Shown: positions 25,101 to 37,287 of the stretch, piece by piece
How positions within the stretch are numbered: the first letter of the stretch is position 1
Layout of the letters: the number at the start of each line of letters is the position of its first letter
Source of the DNA: Loxodes magnus
Lineage: Eukaryota; Ciliophora; Karyorelictea; Loxodida; Loxodidae
Assembly: GCA_946699065.1 (NCBI GenBank)
Contig: CAMPDV010000013.1
Coordinates: 1,488,001 to 1,552,000, forward strand
DNA length: 64,000 nucleotides
Direction of reading: 5' to 3'
The notes under the pieces: model-generated
Databases searched by the model: none
Told to the model about the DNA's origin: nothing
Seen by the model: only the letters and a program-made list of their open reading frames with translations
Program-made: the position numbers and the translations under genes

Positions 25101-25931
25101 TTACATATACTGATATTTTCAAAAATATGAAATTAATAAAAGTAGAAATTAGCAGAGCGAAATAGAACAAGTGACTTTAATTAAATTTGAAAGATAAATA
25201 ATATTTCAATTTAATCTAGGCTTTTAAAACAATCATTCAATCATAATTCCCTTAAAAGTCTAAATTATTATAAAGTGTCATTCTATTGATACAATTATTT
25301 AATTACTATATTTACTCAATGACTATAATTTAACGGAATAATTAAAACTATTTTATAAATCAAAAGTTTAGAGTATTAAAATAATAAAGTATTACTAAGT
25401 ATGTTATTGTAATATGCACTTAGTATTCTATTTTAAAGATTTTAAATTTATAAAAGATAAATAAATATTACTATATATCTAGATAACTAGAGTATAAAAT
25501 GCTAGCTTATAATATCTATTAATTATCTTTCAATTAAATAATAAATATATAAATAATTACTATCTAGTGCCTGGCAAGATTGTTTTGGCTTAATAAACCA
25601 GCAAAATAAAGTGCATCTAATTATAGTTTTTATATAAAAGTACATATTTATTTCTAGAGTTCTCTAAAGATCTTTAGTTTCAACTAGTTATCAATAAATA
25701 TAATACTTTTTCTTGCAATATTTTTTAAATAGCAAAGCTTTTTAAGATAATATCTTTATACCTTATTTTAAGTAAATACTTTGCTTAGCCTTATCATTTT
25801 ATGTCAGTTTGTTTGATAATACTTTTGTTAATTTCTAAGGCAGCTGTATAGGTCAATTTGTGAGATAAGGTTTATTCAAACTAATTTAAAAGGATAACAT
25901 GATTTTTTGATTTATTGCTTAAAGTTAAAAA

Positions 25932-27299
25932 ATGGGATGCTTTAAAAATTGCTGTGATTCTATTATAAACATTAATAGTTAAAACTTAGGAGAAAGAAAG
26001 TCTCCTACAGCTAAAGAAATAGATTGACTAATGTTATTCATAGGAATAGGAATTTTATACAAAAAGACTTGTATCCTATTAAGACATGTTTAAGGTGGGT
26101 GGATTTGTGATTATGAGATTATAAACTGTGATATAAATCATTGATTTGAGTATTTGATTTATAATCCACTTACATGATTAGCTATTAGATAGGTAATAAA
26201 TATTGTATTTAGGAAAGAGAAGAATGAAACTTAAGAATAAGCAAAACTAAGGAAAAAGAGGAAATTTAGAGCTTCGTTCTTAAATACTCTTTATTTTTTT
26301 TCTCTTGGTGCGCACGGTTCGGGTAATACTTTAGAACTATATGCTTCTAAGCATGGATTAAATTAAGGTCCTCTATATGAATAAGTTTACTTTTTCGACG
26401 AGCATTTAAGTCATTTTTTGATATTCTCGATATTTACAGTATTAATATGTTGGCTAACTTTATACGATAAGCAAGGAAGAAAACCTGGTCTTAAATTTTC
26501 CCTTTTTTTAGCTTCGTCATCAGGAGTTAATTTCGGATACGGTTTAATTGAAGGTTCTTCTTGGTTTTTCGTATTAATAACACCACCTGCATATTTAATA
26601 ATATGCATTATAAGGCTTAAAAGATTCAACATGAAATTTAAAACAGCTTGGAACGAATATATGTTTCGTTTTTCCTTTATCTAAGTATTTGTCATCACTA
26701 TAACTATGTTTGTTTATTATATATAAGCAGGCCGCAAGTTTACTCAATCTTCAAACATGACACTTAAATAGAAGCACTGGATATGAATAATTTAATTGAT
26801 ATTAATCATCTTTTTCATTATAAGTTTTTACATATTCAACAAATGTGTTCAAAAAGGAAGCTAAAGCCTTAGTGAAAATGAAGTAGTGATTGAATTATCT
26901 TTGTAGAATACTGAATAAAATACTAATAATATTGAAGCTTTGATAAATTCTGAATAAAGTGAATAGTAACTAATTTAGCAGTGAATTTGTCTTACTTTAT
27001 TAATTATTACATAATGTTCATAAAACTAGAATTAAGAAAATCTTACAGAAAACTAGAAAAAGCAGCTAGAAGATTTTTTAAACTAGTTGAAATCTGAATC
27101 TTTTAGACAATAGAAATAGAGTTCAATTTCAGAATTTTTTGGTTTTCAACTGCCTGAATCTTTAGAAAAATTTGCACAAGAAATAGAAAAAGCGAAGTTA
27201 GCTTAAACAAATCAATAAACTTAATTTAAACAATTTAACACTAATTTAAGCTACTTCAAATTTAAAAATTAATCTATTAATAAACTAATAAAGAATTAA
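25932..27299 (+). CDS. Multipass membrane protein with HxxxN and DEHLSH signature (family copy 3)
   Basis: The frame starts MGCFKNCCDSI and follows the family throughout: CDINHW (Trp as TGA at 26142), GAHGSGNTLELYAS, FFDEHLSH, LYDKQGRKPGLKFS, LIEGSSW (Trp as TGG at 26562) and MKFKTAWNEYMFRFSF. The C-terminal tail resembles the other copies to about IEKAKLAQ. No in-frame TGA follows for several hundred bases, so the end given is approximate. Either the stop was lost, a small intron is missed, or a TAA/TAG terminates. It is more diverged than the palindrome and tandem copies. Confidence 0.65.
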
Positions 27300-27830
27300 G
27301 CAATAATAATTATGCTTTTTATTTCAATTTTCATACATGCTAGGCTAACTTAACCCTAATTGTTTTTAATAAATAGTAAATAGATTCAAGTCTGTATGTA
27401 TGATTACTTTTACAAATATTTATAATACTTTTAAAAGTTTTTTATTAATTATCCTTTTTACATACAAATTAGTTAGTCTCACTTAGTATTTTTAATTATT
27501 GAGATTTTTTATTTATTCCTCTAATATTTTTATTATTAATTCAATGCTTAATTAATGCTTGCTTCTTCTAGACTTCATATTTACTTTCTAAAATTTAGCT
27601 TTAATATTCATATATTTAAAATACTTAATTTAAATTTATTCCAATTAGCTAATTTTTACTAGTATGGAACTTATATAAAAATAATTCGAAGCTTAATTGC
27701 TTTAAATTACTATTTAAGAGAAATAAAATAAGTTATAAATTCTTATTCTGTGCTTTAGAGTAATTTATATATCTCTATGTATTTATCTTCAATATGTATT
27801 CTGGAAAATGGATAAATAAATAAAGATTAT
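27300..27830. other. AT-rich intergenic DNA
   Basis: Separates the membrane-protein gene from the hairpin-ended element. No gene recognised. Confidence 0.35.
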
Positions 27831-27889
27831 TATAGAGCGCGTAGTACCTCGTTGACGCGCAGCTCTTTCAGTATTAATATTTAATATTA

Positions 27890-28225
27890 AAAAAAGTGTT
27901 CTCATGCTTCTGGATTTCATTCTATTCGTCCAATGAGTCATTTCAGCTTCTCCAAATGGGGAGTTTTCTTATTAAAAATTATTCTTAAATCTTGAATCAA
28001 ATGCTCCAGTCTTCTTGAATAAGGTCCAAATAAGAATTAGTCATTCGTCATTAGTAGGTTTCTCAGTCAAATTTTCATACTGCGAACGAGAACCCTCGGG
28101 TAGTTAGACTTGTCTCTTCTGAGCTTGTCCACCCTTTTCCGTGGTGGTATCTAGTGCGAGATTACTTGCAATGCAATATACTGCACCAGATTGCCTACTA
28201 GTTTTCCTGACACTCCAACATCCAT
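27890..28225 (-). CDS. Short ORF of the hairpin-ended element, homologous to the ORF at 40966
   Basis: The minus strand contains VYCIASNLALDTTTEK and, further on, LPEGSRSQYENLTEKP. The ORF at 40966-41391 contains VECITSTLAIDATSNK and EGSLYRYENLTRK in the same order, so this frame is probably the coding one. A competing frame starting MDVGVSGKLVGNLV at 28225 is also open. No family was recognised, and the stop is unresolved. Confidence 0.35.
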
Positions 28226-28783
28226 TTTTTATTTTTTATAATAACAAAGCATTTAAAATTAGTAAAGAAAGGCTAGAAAATAAGAAACTAGAAGAGAAAT
28301 AACAAAAATAACGGGAATATTCTTTATCGAATAAAGGTAAAAAACTAAAAGGTAATTAATACAACATCTCATTAATCAAATAAGAAATCAAATACGTATA
28401 AGAGTTATGTGAACAAATGAAGAAAAATCTCAGCAAGCTGGCTGAGGTAATTTACAAAATAATTATTTTGAAAGTTCAATGATTGTGGATTTGCATCTAA
28501 AAACCACCAAAAAAATACTTCTAAAAAAGATATGTCCTGATAATAAATAAAAATGATTATTATATTAATAAATCTTTAAAAAACTATCACAATTTGTAAA
28601 ATAACAAATATAATATATTTTTTTAATTCTGATATGCTTTAAATAGATAAATATAAACAATTTTTTTAGCATAATAAATAAAGAATTTTGCATATTAATA
28701 TTTTATGATGAAGATTATTTAATTAAAATAAGGATATTTAAGAAATAAAAATTAATCTTTATTATATATATATATAAATAGGG

Positions 28784-29036
28784 ATGAACAATCCTCAAAA
28801 TGAAACTGACTTAAACTCTGGTACCAGGAAGTACCCCATAGGTGAATAAAAAGCCAAGAGAAGAGAAGACAAGATCGAAGAGGCATAAAGTAGCATAATG
28901 ATGAAAGATACCAGATACTAAGGTCTCTTAGGATAGCATTCCGATCGCGGCCCTATAGAAGACAGAACTCACAAGGGAATGCTAGCACTGTGGAAGACTT
29001 CAGCAAGGAATTTTTTTAACTTTAAAATTTTTTATT
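28784..29036 (+). pseudogene. Small-ORF protein of the hairpin element, frameshifted copy
   Basis: Starts MNNPQNETDLNSGTRKYPIGE and matches the 84-residue ORFs at 43157 and 57735, including RYQILRSLRIAFRSR, RRQNSQGNASTVEDFSKEFF. A frameshift near 28897 separates the two halves. It ends directly at the right terminal module. Function is unknown. Confidence 0.5.
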
Positions 29037-29914
29037 AAAGAGCTGCGCACCATTTAGATGCTACGCGCTCTATAATCTCATTTATTTATTATTATTTATT
29101 AAAGTAATATTATTTAATTAAATAGAATAAATAATTGTAATTATATTCCACTTAGTCTTTATATGAAACTTTATAAAAAAAGAGAATATATATTGCTGTT
29201 AAATAAATAATGCCAAAGAAAATTAAATTATCAATTTTCTACTTCCTTTATAAGCAATTGAACTTAATACATTTGAATCATTTAAATTTCTAATAGAATG
29301 ATTTATTTATCTAGTATCTTTAGTAAGATATTATATTTAAAATTAATAATAATTAAATGATATTTATATGCTAAAAATATGATTTTTATAATTATAGATA
29401 TGCTTATGTTTTTCATTTTTAATATATTAAATATTTAGTTTACTTATACTTTGATATTAGCAGTATTAATTGAAACTAAATATCTTAATATTCACAGATT
29501 ATTTTTTTATTTAAAAAGGATAATGAAACTAAGTTGATTATCATTTATTTAAAAAATTAATAAAACTTAATTTTTAGAAACAAATAGACATCTATCAGCG
29601 CTTTATTTAAAATAATTTATACATTAAAATGTAAAAATAGTATTATAATATAAATAATTATCTTAATAAAAGCAGACAGTATTAGAATTAAAAAATATCG
29701 ATAGAATTATTAGCTTAATACTAATTATTAAGAATAAATTTAAAATTTATCTATTATACTTGCTTTAAAAATTTAATTAGTCTAATTTTAAATTTATTCC
29801 TTTCATTTAAATTATTATCTTAGGCTAATTTAATTTATAACGTTAAATAAATAAATTTATTTAAAATTTTGCTGCATTTTATATATTTAAACTTAGATTT
29901 ATCTTTTTCTAAAA

Positions 29915-30898
29915 ATGGATGAGGATATTATTACCATAGTAATTGTGACAATTATCGCCGTCATAGCAATTTAACTTCTGAGCATAATCTGCAGTATTTT
30001 AGTTATCATATTTTGATTTTCTTTCAAGAATATTAGAAATGATAATTTTTTATTAGTTTTATGATCTAATTTGTTTCACTTAATTAGAAATTTACTTTGA
30101 TGGCTCGCAGTTTTTTTGGCGTTGAAAAAATTTTTTTTAGGTTTTAGAATTTTTTTTTGAATTTGGGTTTATTTTCTTCTTGTTGAATTAAAATTAAATG
30201 CGTTGATTTCCTATAAAATCTGAAATAATTTTATAAAACTTTAAAACCCTGAAAGCTTAAAGACTTTAATCGCTAAATCATTTAAGAAGGGACTTGTTTT
30301 CCTAGTTTTCGCTATTATTTTTGAAATTTAAACAATAGTTTTGTAAAATTCAGATGAAAGAATAGTAAAAGAGATGCTAGTTTTTTTAGGAGTGTTTTTA
30401 TGGTTTCCTATTTTTTTAATTTCTATTTGAATTGTGTATTTCTGGATAAAAATAAAGAAATTAAGGTTTGAAACTTTGATGTGCATTTCCTTTTATATGT
30501 ATGAAACAATTAATTTTTATAAATAAAGATAGCATACAATGTTTTTATATGTTTCAATGGTGATAGCAATCTCATTTTTATATTTTAAGTATATTTTTAG
30601 AATAGAAATTTAGGATAATTTTAAAGTAGCTCTATATGATATTTTTATTGTTGTAATTTTTTATTCTTTGTCTAATTTGCAAAATTGTATTTCATCGATA
30701 ATTCTTTTTTGAAAGGAGGATATAAAAAATGAAATTTTGAAGTGCTTCACATGGTAAAAAACAAGAAAGCCTGAGAAAAAATAAGAAGACGAAAATTCTA
30801 TTACTTAAGAATATTTTGATGATCCAATATCTGATTATTTTGAATCTCGTTTAACTTCTAATTATGGAATTGAAATAGTTAGAACTTAATTTAACTGA
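29915..30898 (+). CDS. 327-aa multipass membrane protein (copy 1 of 3)
   Basis: The frame runs from ATG 29915 (MDEDIITIVIVT) to TGA 30896-30898. All three copies are exactly 984 nt, which supports both start and stop. About six hydrophobic segments: residues ~5-37, 45-63, 70-93, 135-160, 175-200, 230-300 (several). The C-terminal ~75 residues are charged: WKEDIKNEILKCF, then an E/D-rich stretch ending YGIEIVRTQFN. It is very rich in Phe, Ile, Leu and Trp, with many Trp codons being TGA. No family recognised. A promoter or 5' region with no motif occupies 29098-29914. Confidence 0.75.
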
Positions 30899-31003
30899 TT
30901 TTCTTATAATTGAAAACAAATTTTTTTATTTCATTAAAGTTAAAAAATAAAATTTCAATACAATATTAATGAAAATAGCAATAATTATTATTATTATCCT
31001 ATC

Positions 31004-31512
31004 ATATAAATAAATTTGATTATAGAGCGCGTAGCACTCTCATTGATGCGCAGCTCTTAAAAAATGTTTCATACTGACAAGAATGTTTTTTACTGATAAA
31101 ATTATCAGATACTGATAAACCTTGTTCAATACTGGTATAAGTATTCAGTACTGATAAAAATGTTCAATACTGATATAATTTTAGAATACTCGTAATCTTT
31201 AATACTTGTTGGAGGTTCAAGGACATGGCAGGGTTGCATCTCATTGCATCACCAAATCAGAGAACGACATGTGTCAATTATGGGTACTTAAATTCTCCAC
31301 TTCTGATGAAGCTCGCAATATTATTCCTTTTATTTCCAGAATTAAAAACTAAAACAAGCCAGTGTCAAAGGTCAAACTAGCAGACGTCTCGAGGCCAAGC
31401 CAAAGCAGAGGAAGACATAAAGTCGATTATGGGTACTTAGCTTCCCCAACCTCTGATGAAACCGTCCCTTGTTGTTCACCTTCGAATAACTACGGCGATT
31501 TAATAAATATAT
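31004..31512 (+). mobile_element. ~500-bp repeat element, insertion present only in tandem copy 1
   Basis: Copies 2 and 3 of the tandem unit have the uninterrupted sequence ATCCTATCTATATAATATTT here; copy 1 carries the insertion. It begins with the terminal hairpin module (31021-31058), continues with TACTGATA-type iterons (31071-31200) and a more GC-rich block containing two ~75-bp related segments, and ends near AATAACTACGGCGATTT. The same element lies inverted at 40430-40925 and 55010-55497. No convincing protein is encoded. Confidence 0.7.
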
Positions 31513-31963
31513 ATATAATATTTAAATTTCTTCTTATGAAATTAATTTTTTAAAGTTGCAATTGTTATATTTAAATGTTTTAAAAGAAACTTAACTTTAA
31601 ATGAGAGTTAAATAAGATTGCTTTTAAAATAAATATTGCTGCTTAATAAAAGTTTTTACATTTCTACTTAAATAATATTTTCATAATTACTCTATCATTC
31701 TAATAAAAATATTATTCTCATCTATCTTCCTTTTCTTCTATTTCTATAAAGGAAATAAAATTTTTTCTGTCATTCGATGATTAAACTTTATAAAAAAGAG
31801 AAAGAAAGTAAAAATTTTTAGATTAAATTTGCTAATTCTAGCAAGATATAAAAAAATGTTTTTAGCTTTAAAAAATTAAAATTGTTATTACAAAGAATGA
31901 ATAGTTTACTAGCTAGATTTATGTTATAATGTTGGTTTAATTTTCTCATTAAATAAATAAGAT

Positions 31964-32001
31964 TATAGAGTGCGTAGCACCTCAATGGCTTGTAGCTCTT
32001 T
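31964..32001 (+). repeat. Terminal hairpin module T4
   Basis: Reads TATAGAGTGCGTAGCACCTC and ends TTGTAGCTCTTT, with imperfect self-complementarity (AGAGT/GCTCT arms). Other copies, left-type orientation: 27831, 31021, 43121, 46624, 57699, 61211. Right-type orientation: 29037, 40882, 55457. Confidence 0.65.
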
Positions 32002-32271
32002 AATAAAGATTTTAAAAATTTAAAAATGAATTGTAACTTTGATCTCTATTTTAAATAAAAAAGTTAAAATAAAATTAAGCTAATTTAATTTCTTTTGTTC
32101 TAAACTATCAAATTAATTAATTGAAATTTTGATTGAAATGTCTTAAAATAACTTTATAATTACTATTAGATTAATATTTTTAATTTATTTTATAAATAAG
32201 ATAAAGAAAAAACTGCTATTTATTCAAAATGAAGGATTCATCTTTCTAAATCTTTTCTTAAAGCAACCAAG

Positions 32272-33233
32272 TTAAAATTATATTAATTTAAAAAATGGAA
32301 GGATTCGAAAGAGGTTTCTACACCACTTCCAAAAAGTTGGAGAGGAAACCTTAATCCAATCTTGGATAGTTTTCTTACCTTTAACCCTAACCTTTTTCTT
32401 AATTCTAACAACCGGAAGAGGAACAGAAACAAGCTCAGAAGACAACACATGAGATAACTCAAACCTCAGATGAGAAGCCCAGAAAGGAGATGAAATATGC
32501 TCTGCACCAGGAGGTCTCATAGTTCAATCCTTCTGACCAGATGAGCATGGAACGGCTCATCAAAGTGGTACTAAACCTCCAGGAAGAGGTTAGGAAACTG
32601 AGAAATGACAATGAGAAACTGATGGAAAAACTCAACCTAGCGGAAGGAATAGAATCCAGACTTATGTCCTAAGAAAGAGAACTAAGCACTTTCTGAAACA
32701 TATCTTAAGACCAGATTAGCTAATCCTAAAATTAGCTTCAGAAACAATCTGATCTGAGTATTAGACTGGAAATACTAGAAAAGAAATTAGATGAACAAAG
32801 GGGAGATCCAATGATGATTGAAGAGACCAATAGGAAGTCTAAGGTTAAACTCCAAAAAATAGTGAAGAAATGTTACTACTGCAATTCGACAGAACACTTA
32901 TGAAGACGCTGCAAGGAATTCCAAAATTTCAAGACGTAGTACAGGAATAAATAAAGAACCATACAAGCACAGTAGAGGAAGAAAAAACAAATGTAGTAGA
33001 TATAAATAAGAGAAAGATTATACTTAAATGAATAAGGATACATTTACAAGATTAAATTTAATTAGAAATAAGGCTAGATCCGTAAATGACAAGAGTAATG
33101 GGAGGAGAGAGGAGTAGAGACATCTAAAACTTTATTTTTAACACTGGAGCAATCTGATGTCTAGCATGAAGAGGTGAAAATCCTCGAAAATTGTTAAACT
33201 TAATTTATCCTATTATTATTAAAATTATATTAA
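32272..33233 (+). mobile_element. Zinc-knuckle element B, tandem copy 1, with possible 15-bp target duplication
   Basis: TTAAAATTATATTAA occurs at 32272-32286, just before the element start, and at 33219-33233, just after its end. Because the repeat is AT-only, chance similarity is possible. The boundaries agree with the ORF and with element A. Confidence 0.5.
32295..33191 (+). CDS. Coiled-coil zinc-knuckle (CCHC) protein, element B copy 1
   Basis: Starts MEGFERGFYTTSKKLE, with a Pro/Gln-rich stretch (about residues 20-50). A segment EKPRKEMKYALHQEVSQFNP and a coiled coil (VLNLQEEVRKLRND.. to LEILEKKLDEQ) follow. Near residue 190 the knuckle CYYCNSTEHLWRRC has intact C-x2-C-x4-H-x4-C; its Trp is TGA. 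After it come a Q/K-rich segment and NEQGYIYKIKF. The C-terminal tail may change frame (KLYFQHWSNLMSSMKRWKSS) and no TGA clearly closes the ORF. It probably binds nucleic acid as an ORF1/gag-like protein. GC content is higher than in flanking DNA. Confidence 0.65.
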
Positions 33234-33304
33234 AAGTTTAAATAAATTTATATATATTAAATCATATGTGATTTCTTTTAGCTTATTTATAAAATATAAT
33301 AAAA

Positions 33305-34240
33305 ATGGTTGAAAGTTTCAATTCAGGCTTCTATACCACCTCTTCCTAAGCCAAAAAGGAAAGGAGGAAGCAAGAAACCAAGTCTTAATAATCTTAGCAA
33401 TCTTCTCTATACAACTTTAACCAACACTGAATTAACAACTTAGAATCTAACAAAACGAATGAAAGCCAACCTTTAAGAATATAAACATGGAAAATCCAAC
33501 TTCAAGCGAGAAACCGAGGAAACAGATGAAGTCTGTTCTCCATTAGGAGGTATCAGAGTTCAACCCTTCTGGCCAGATGAGCATGTAGCTCATCAAAGTG
33601 GTACTAAACCTCCAGGAAGATATCAAGAGATTGAAGAAGGACAATGATATGCTGATGGAAAAGCTAGACCTAGCAGAAGGAATTGACTCAAGACTTATGT
33701 CCTAGGAAAGAGATCTTAATGCTTTTTGGAATATCTCACAAAGTCAGACTAACGAATCCTAAAATTAACTTTAGAAACAGACTGAACTGATAACAGGCTC
33801 GGAAATGTAGAAGAGAAGATGTAAACTTTTAAGAAAGAGTAAAGCGAAACTGGAGCTATACAAATGGAGTTCGAAGCCTAGAAAGAGCAAACAAATCAAG
33901 GAAAATAATTCAAAATAAAAAAGAAATGTTTCTACCGTGGAAGCTTATGACATTTTTATCGGAAGTGTTAGAAATTCTAATAGAAATAAAGAAACTATTG
34001 GATAAAAGAACAACAAAAGAAGAAAAAAGAAGAAGCAAGAGTGAAAAGAATGTATTGCAACCCGGATGGTTCAATATACAAGATCAATATGGAACCATAT
34101 CAAGTAAAATGAAGGAAAACCTGGAGAAACCCGAGTTCCAAATCTCGCTAAATTGGAAGTTCCAAACATTTATATTTAGTAGCAGGGAGCATGAACTGTT
34201 GTTTTCCTGATGGGGTTGGAAATCTCTAAAGTGGAAAACT
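33305..34240 (+). pseudogene. Zinc-knuckle element C, tandem copy 1 (first knuckle ligands altered)
   Basis: Starts MVESFNSGFYTTSSQAKK. After a frame change it has SEKPRKQMKSVLHQEVSEF and the coiled coil LNLQEDIKRLKKDND, parallel to element B. The knuckle reads CFYRGSLWHFYRKC: the second Cys is Arg (CGT), while tandem copy 2 has TGT. The tail includes NPDGSIYKIN and VPNLAKLEVPNIYIQQQGAW. The element follows B head-to-tail by about 100 bp. Confidence 0.6.
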
Positions 34241-34249
34241 CAAAATTAA

Positions 34250-37200
34250 TATTATTATTATTATTTATTAAATTTATTAAATAATTAATTTTCAAAGATT
34301 TAGTAAGATTAGACTTAATAGCAAGTTTTTAAAAGAAGTAAAATTTAAAAAAAATTTTATTATCATATTTTCTGCTAGTAAACTTTAAATATTTGCTAAA
34401 CTAGATTGATATAAGACTGTTTTAAAAAAGATTTAAATTGTTCTCAAGATTTCACTCTCTCTTAATTTAACGTTTAATATAAGTCTTAATAAACTATAAG
34501 CAATTCTTAAATTAAGGAAGAATTATATAAAGCTTACCACATAATAGTGTCTTTTATTTGCTTCGCATACTAAATTTATTTAAATATTTCTTATAGAAAT
34601 TCTTTTATGCTTTATGTAAACTAATTTTTATTTTAAATCTCTATTAAAATGATTCTATAAATCCTTAATAAAGCTCTGATTTATTTTTAAATACTTTATT
34701 TCCTTCTATTATAGCATTTCTTATCATTTATTATACAGAATATTGATGGAACAATTAAAAATAATTAATAATAGAGTTAAACATTCTTTTAAAATCTAAT
34801 TTCAAGAATATTCCCACTTTTCTCTAAATCATCCAACTTATCTATACTTTATGATTCAATTTAGTTTTTTAGGTACAATCCTCTTTAATTTAAATATATA
34901 AATGCTTTTTTTATTTATTTTATAATTGAAAATAATAATTATTTTTGAGTATTTTGGATGCTATTTATCTGACTAAATAATTATAAAGTTTGATTTCTAT
35001 CCTTATATATTATAAAATATTGCTAATATAAGATAATTAAGTTATGTAATTATAATACAATTTATAAAAAGGAGCATTTATCTATGATTAACTTTACTAT
35101 TACTATAAAATTAGAGCTATTAGTTTACAAGCTTTTAAATTAAAGCTGTATACTTTAATTATCAAAAGTTACTTATTCCATTATAAAATTGTTGTCTCAA
35201 AATATATTAACCAATTATATCCTTCTAGTTCAATAATTAGGGTAAATTTGGTTTTACTCAATATTGCAAAACTATCTTAATATTTTAATTAAAACTTAGT
35301 TAAATATTTTATAATGCTAAGTATTAAAATAATCTCTAGGAGCTAGCTCAAATCTTATATTATTTATCTATTTTCTTTCAAAGCAAAAAAGTTTTATCTA
35401 GTAAGTAATGAAATACTTGAGTTACATTACTTTGATTCTTACGAATGAAAAAAGCTATAATTTAATCTTGATATTTCTCTGTATTTATTAATTAGATTTT
35501 AAAACTAAGCTTCACTAAAACAGAAGAGATATAATCTTTGTTTTTAAATGAGATTTTACCAATCATTGTATAGGACTTCAAATAAGGTAACTAAATAAAT
35601 TAAATAGACAATGGAAATACATATAATAGCTATTTGCTCTTTTCTAGTTTAAATAGTTAAGTTATATAATAGATTCTAAACTAAAATTAAATATTAATCT
35701 TTCTGCAAATGCTTTAAAATAAATATTACTATGATTTTATAAGCTAAAATATCTTTAGTAAACTATTAAACTATCTTAAGAATTATTATTTCCCTCAGTC
35801 ATTTCAGAGATTGAATAATATGTGCATAAAAACTAAAATGTATAATAGTAAAGTTTATTTCTATTTGGAAGTATGTTAAGCAAAATAATATTTTTCTTTC
35901 TCTCTTTTTATGTTTTAAAAATCTAATTTAAAGCTATTAAAATAATATTAAAGATCTTATAGCATTCTTTACTATAACGTAACTGTAAGATTATTTATAT
36001 AATTTTGCCATTCTTAAATATAGATTTTTTAGTTACTATCTTTATTAAAAACAATCTTTTAAAACTTTAATATCTAAGTAAAATAATTTTAATTTGATAG
36101 TCTTAGATTAATTACTCTTAACTATAAAAGATGTTTTAATATCTTTAGAAGAGTATTTTACTACTATTTAAAAAAGAAGATAAGTTATATAAATAAATCT
36201 TATTTTGCAATGTAGAAATATTATAAGCTTCTTCACATTAATGCAATCATTCTCTTTTTTTACCTTTATCTTTGTAAATCCTTCACTCATCTTTGCTTAA
36301 ACTCAAATAAGACTTTAGCAACAGTTTCTTAAAAATGTATAACTTACTCCTTATAAGTTTCCTCATGCTCATTTATACCTTTAAACTGAAGATAAAGGAA
36401 AGGAATTTTCATATTTATCTAAATTAAAATATAAAGTCTAATTTCTTAAAGTGTTAATACTGAAAGAGAGCAGAGATAATTAGCTAGGAAGCTTTGGCTA
36501 ATAAGTAACTTATTTGCTATAATAAAGTAATTTTATTAATGTGGCTAAAATTCTATTTCCATACATTTGTAAGTTTTATAACTTGATATTCCTTTAATAT
36601 CTTGCTATAAGTTAAGAATTATTAATCATATTGTATGTTTAAAAGACTGGATATCAAATTTGTTAAAGCTTATTATTTTATAATATCTTAAGAAAATTCA
36701 TAACATATAATAATAAACCCTCTTTACTTATTTTAGACTGTATGTCTAACACCATCTTCAAAGTAAAGAATGCCTGGCTATATTAAAATGAAATATTTAT
36801 AATTAAAGCTAAATTTAACACAGAAGAGTAAGAATAAAAAAGAGGTTAAAAGAGAATAAATTTAAGCCTTTTAAATAGCAAAAGGGCTAATTAATAACCT
36901 TATAACACTTATAAATAGCATATTAAACAAAAATTTATTAACTACTTTCCTTTCTTAGAAATAATTAAGAAATAGGTTTAGTAAAATAGTAAGCTTTTAA
37001 ACTATGTTAAAATTAAATGCTAATCCGTTAACTTAATTAAGAGAATATAAAAATCTCAAAGTAACTAGCTTGCTTATAATTTTTATTAATAAAGGCATAT
37101 TTAAAGGCTTTAGTTGATATAAAATATAAAAGTTTGAACTTTATATTTTTTATATCCATATGCTTAATAAACTCTGTCAACTAGGTTTTAAATTAAATAA

Positions 37201-37287
37201 ATAGAGCAAGGTTGGGAGATTTAACAAATGCTTAGCTAATTTATAAGGATAATATGGATTTAACGATTTTTTATTTGAGTAAATAAA
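34250..37287. other. AT-rich region upstream of membrane-protein copy 4
   Basis: Partly homologous to 22.7-25.9 kb, so it is an older duplicated block. A minus-strand reading near 36340-36430 (KIPFLYLQFKGINEHEE) could be the remnant of an AAA-ATPase-like repeat protein, but no P-loop was found. No secure gene. Confidence 0.3.

Larger units (their letters stand above)
27831..29074. mobile_element. Small element bounded by inverted terminal hairpin modules, with two divergent ORFs
   Basis: The left end (27831-27868) starts TATAGAGCGCGTAGTACCTC and the right end (29037-29074) is a similar sequence inverted, each about 38 bp. A short ORF runs outward toward each end: minus strand about 28225-27890 and plus strand 28784-29036. 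A K/E-rich coiled-coil reading (about 28243-28455, plus) lies between them with weaker support. No transposase catalytic motif was recognised. The layout resembles a terminal-inverted-repeat transposon, possibly non-autonomous. Confidence 0.5.

Noticed and set aside
27831..27868. Hairpin module as a tRNA-derived SINE head
   Set aside because: No A-box or B-box promoter pattern is visible; the conserved feature is the AGAGC/GCTCT pairing.
31482..31500. TTCGAAT as a tRNA T-loop
   Set aside because: No acceptor stem or D-arm is present around it; no convincing tRNA gene was found in the window.
32380..32400. Telomere-like TTTAACCCTAACC sequence
   Set aside because: It is a single short match within the Pro/Gln-rich coding part of element B, not a telomeric array.
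32278..32520. 80-aa minus-strand ORF (and its twin at 46938-47180)
   Set aside because: It lies antisense to the N-terminus of the zinc-knuckle protein, whose plus-strand frame is supported by paralogues and an intact CCHC motif.
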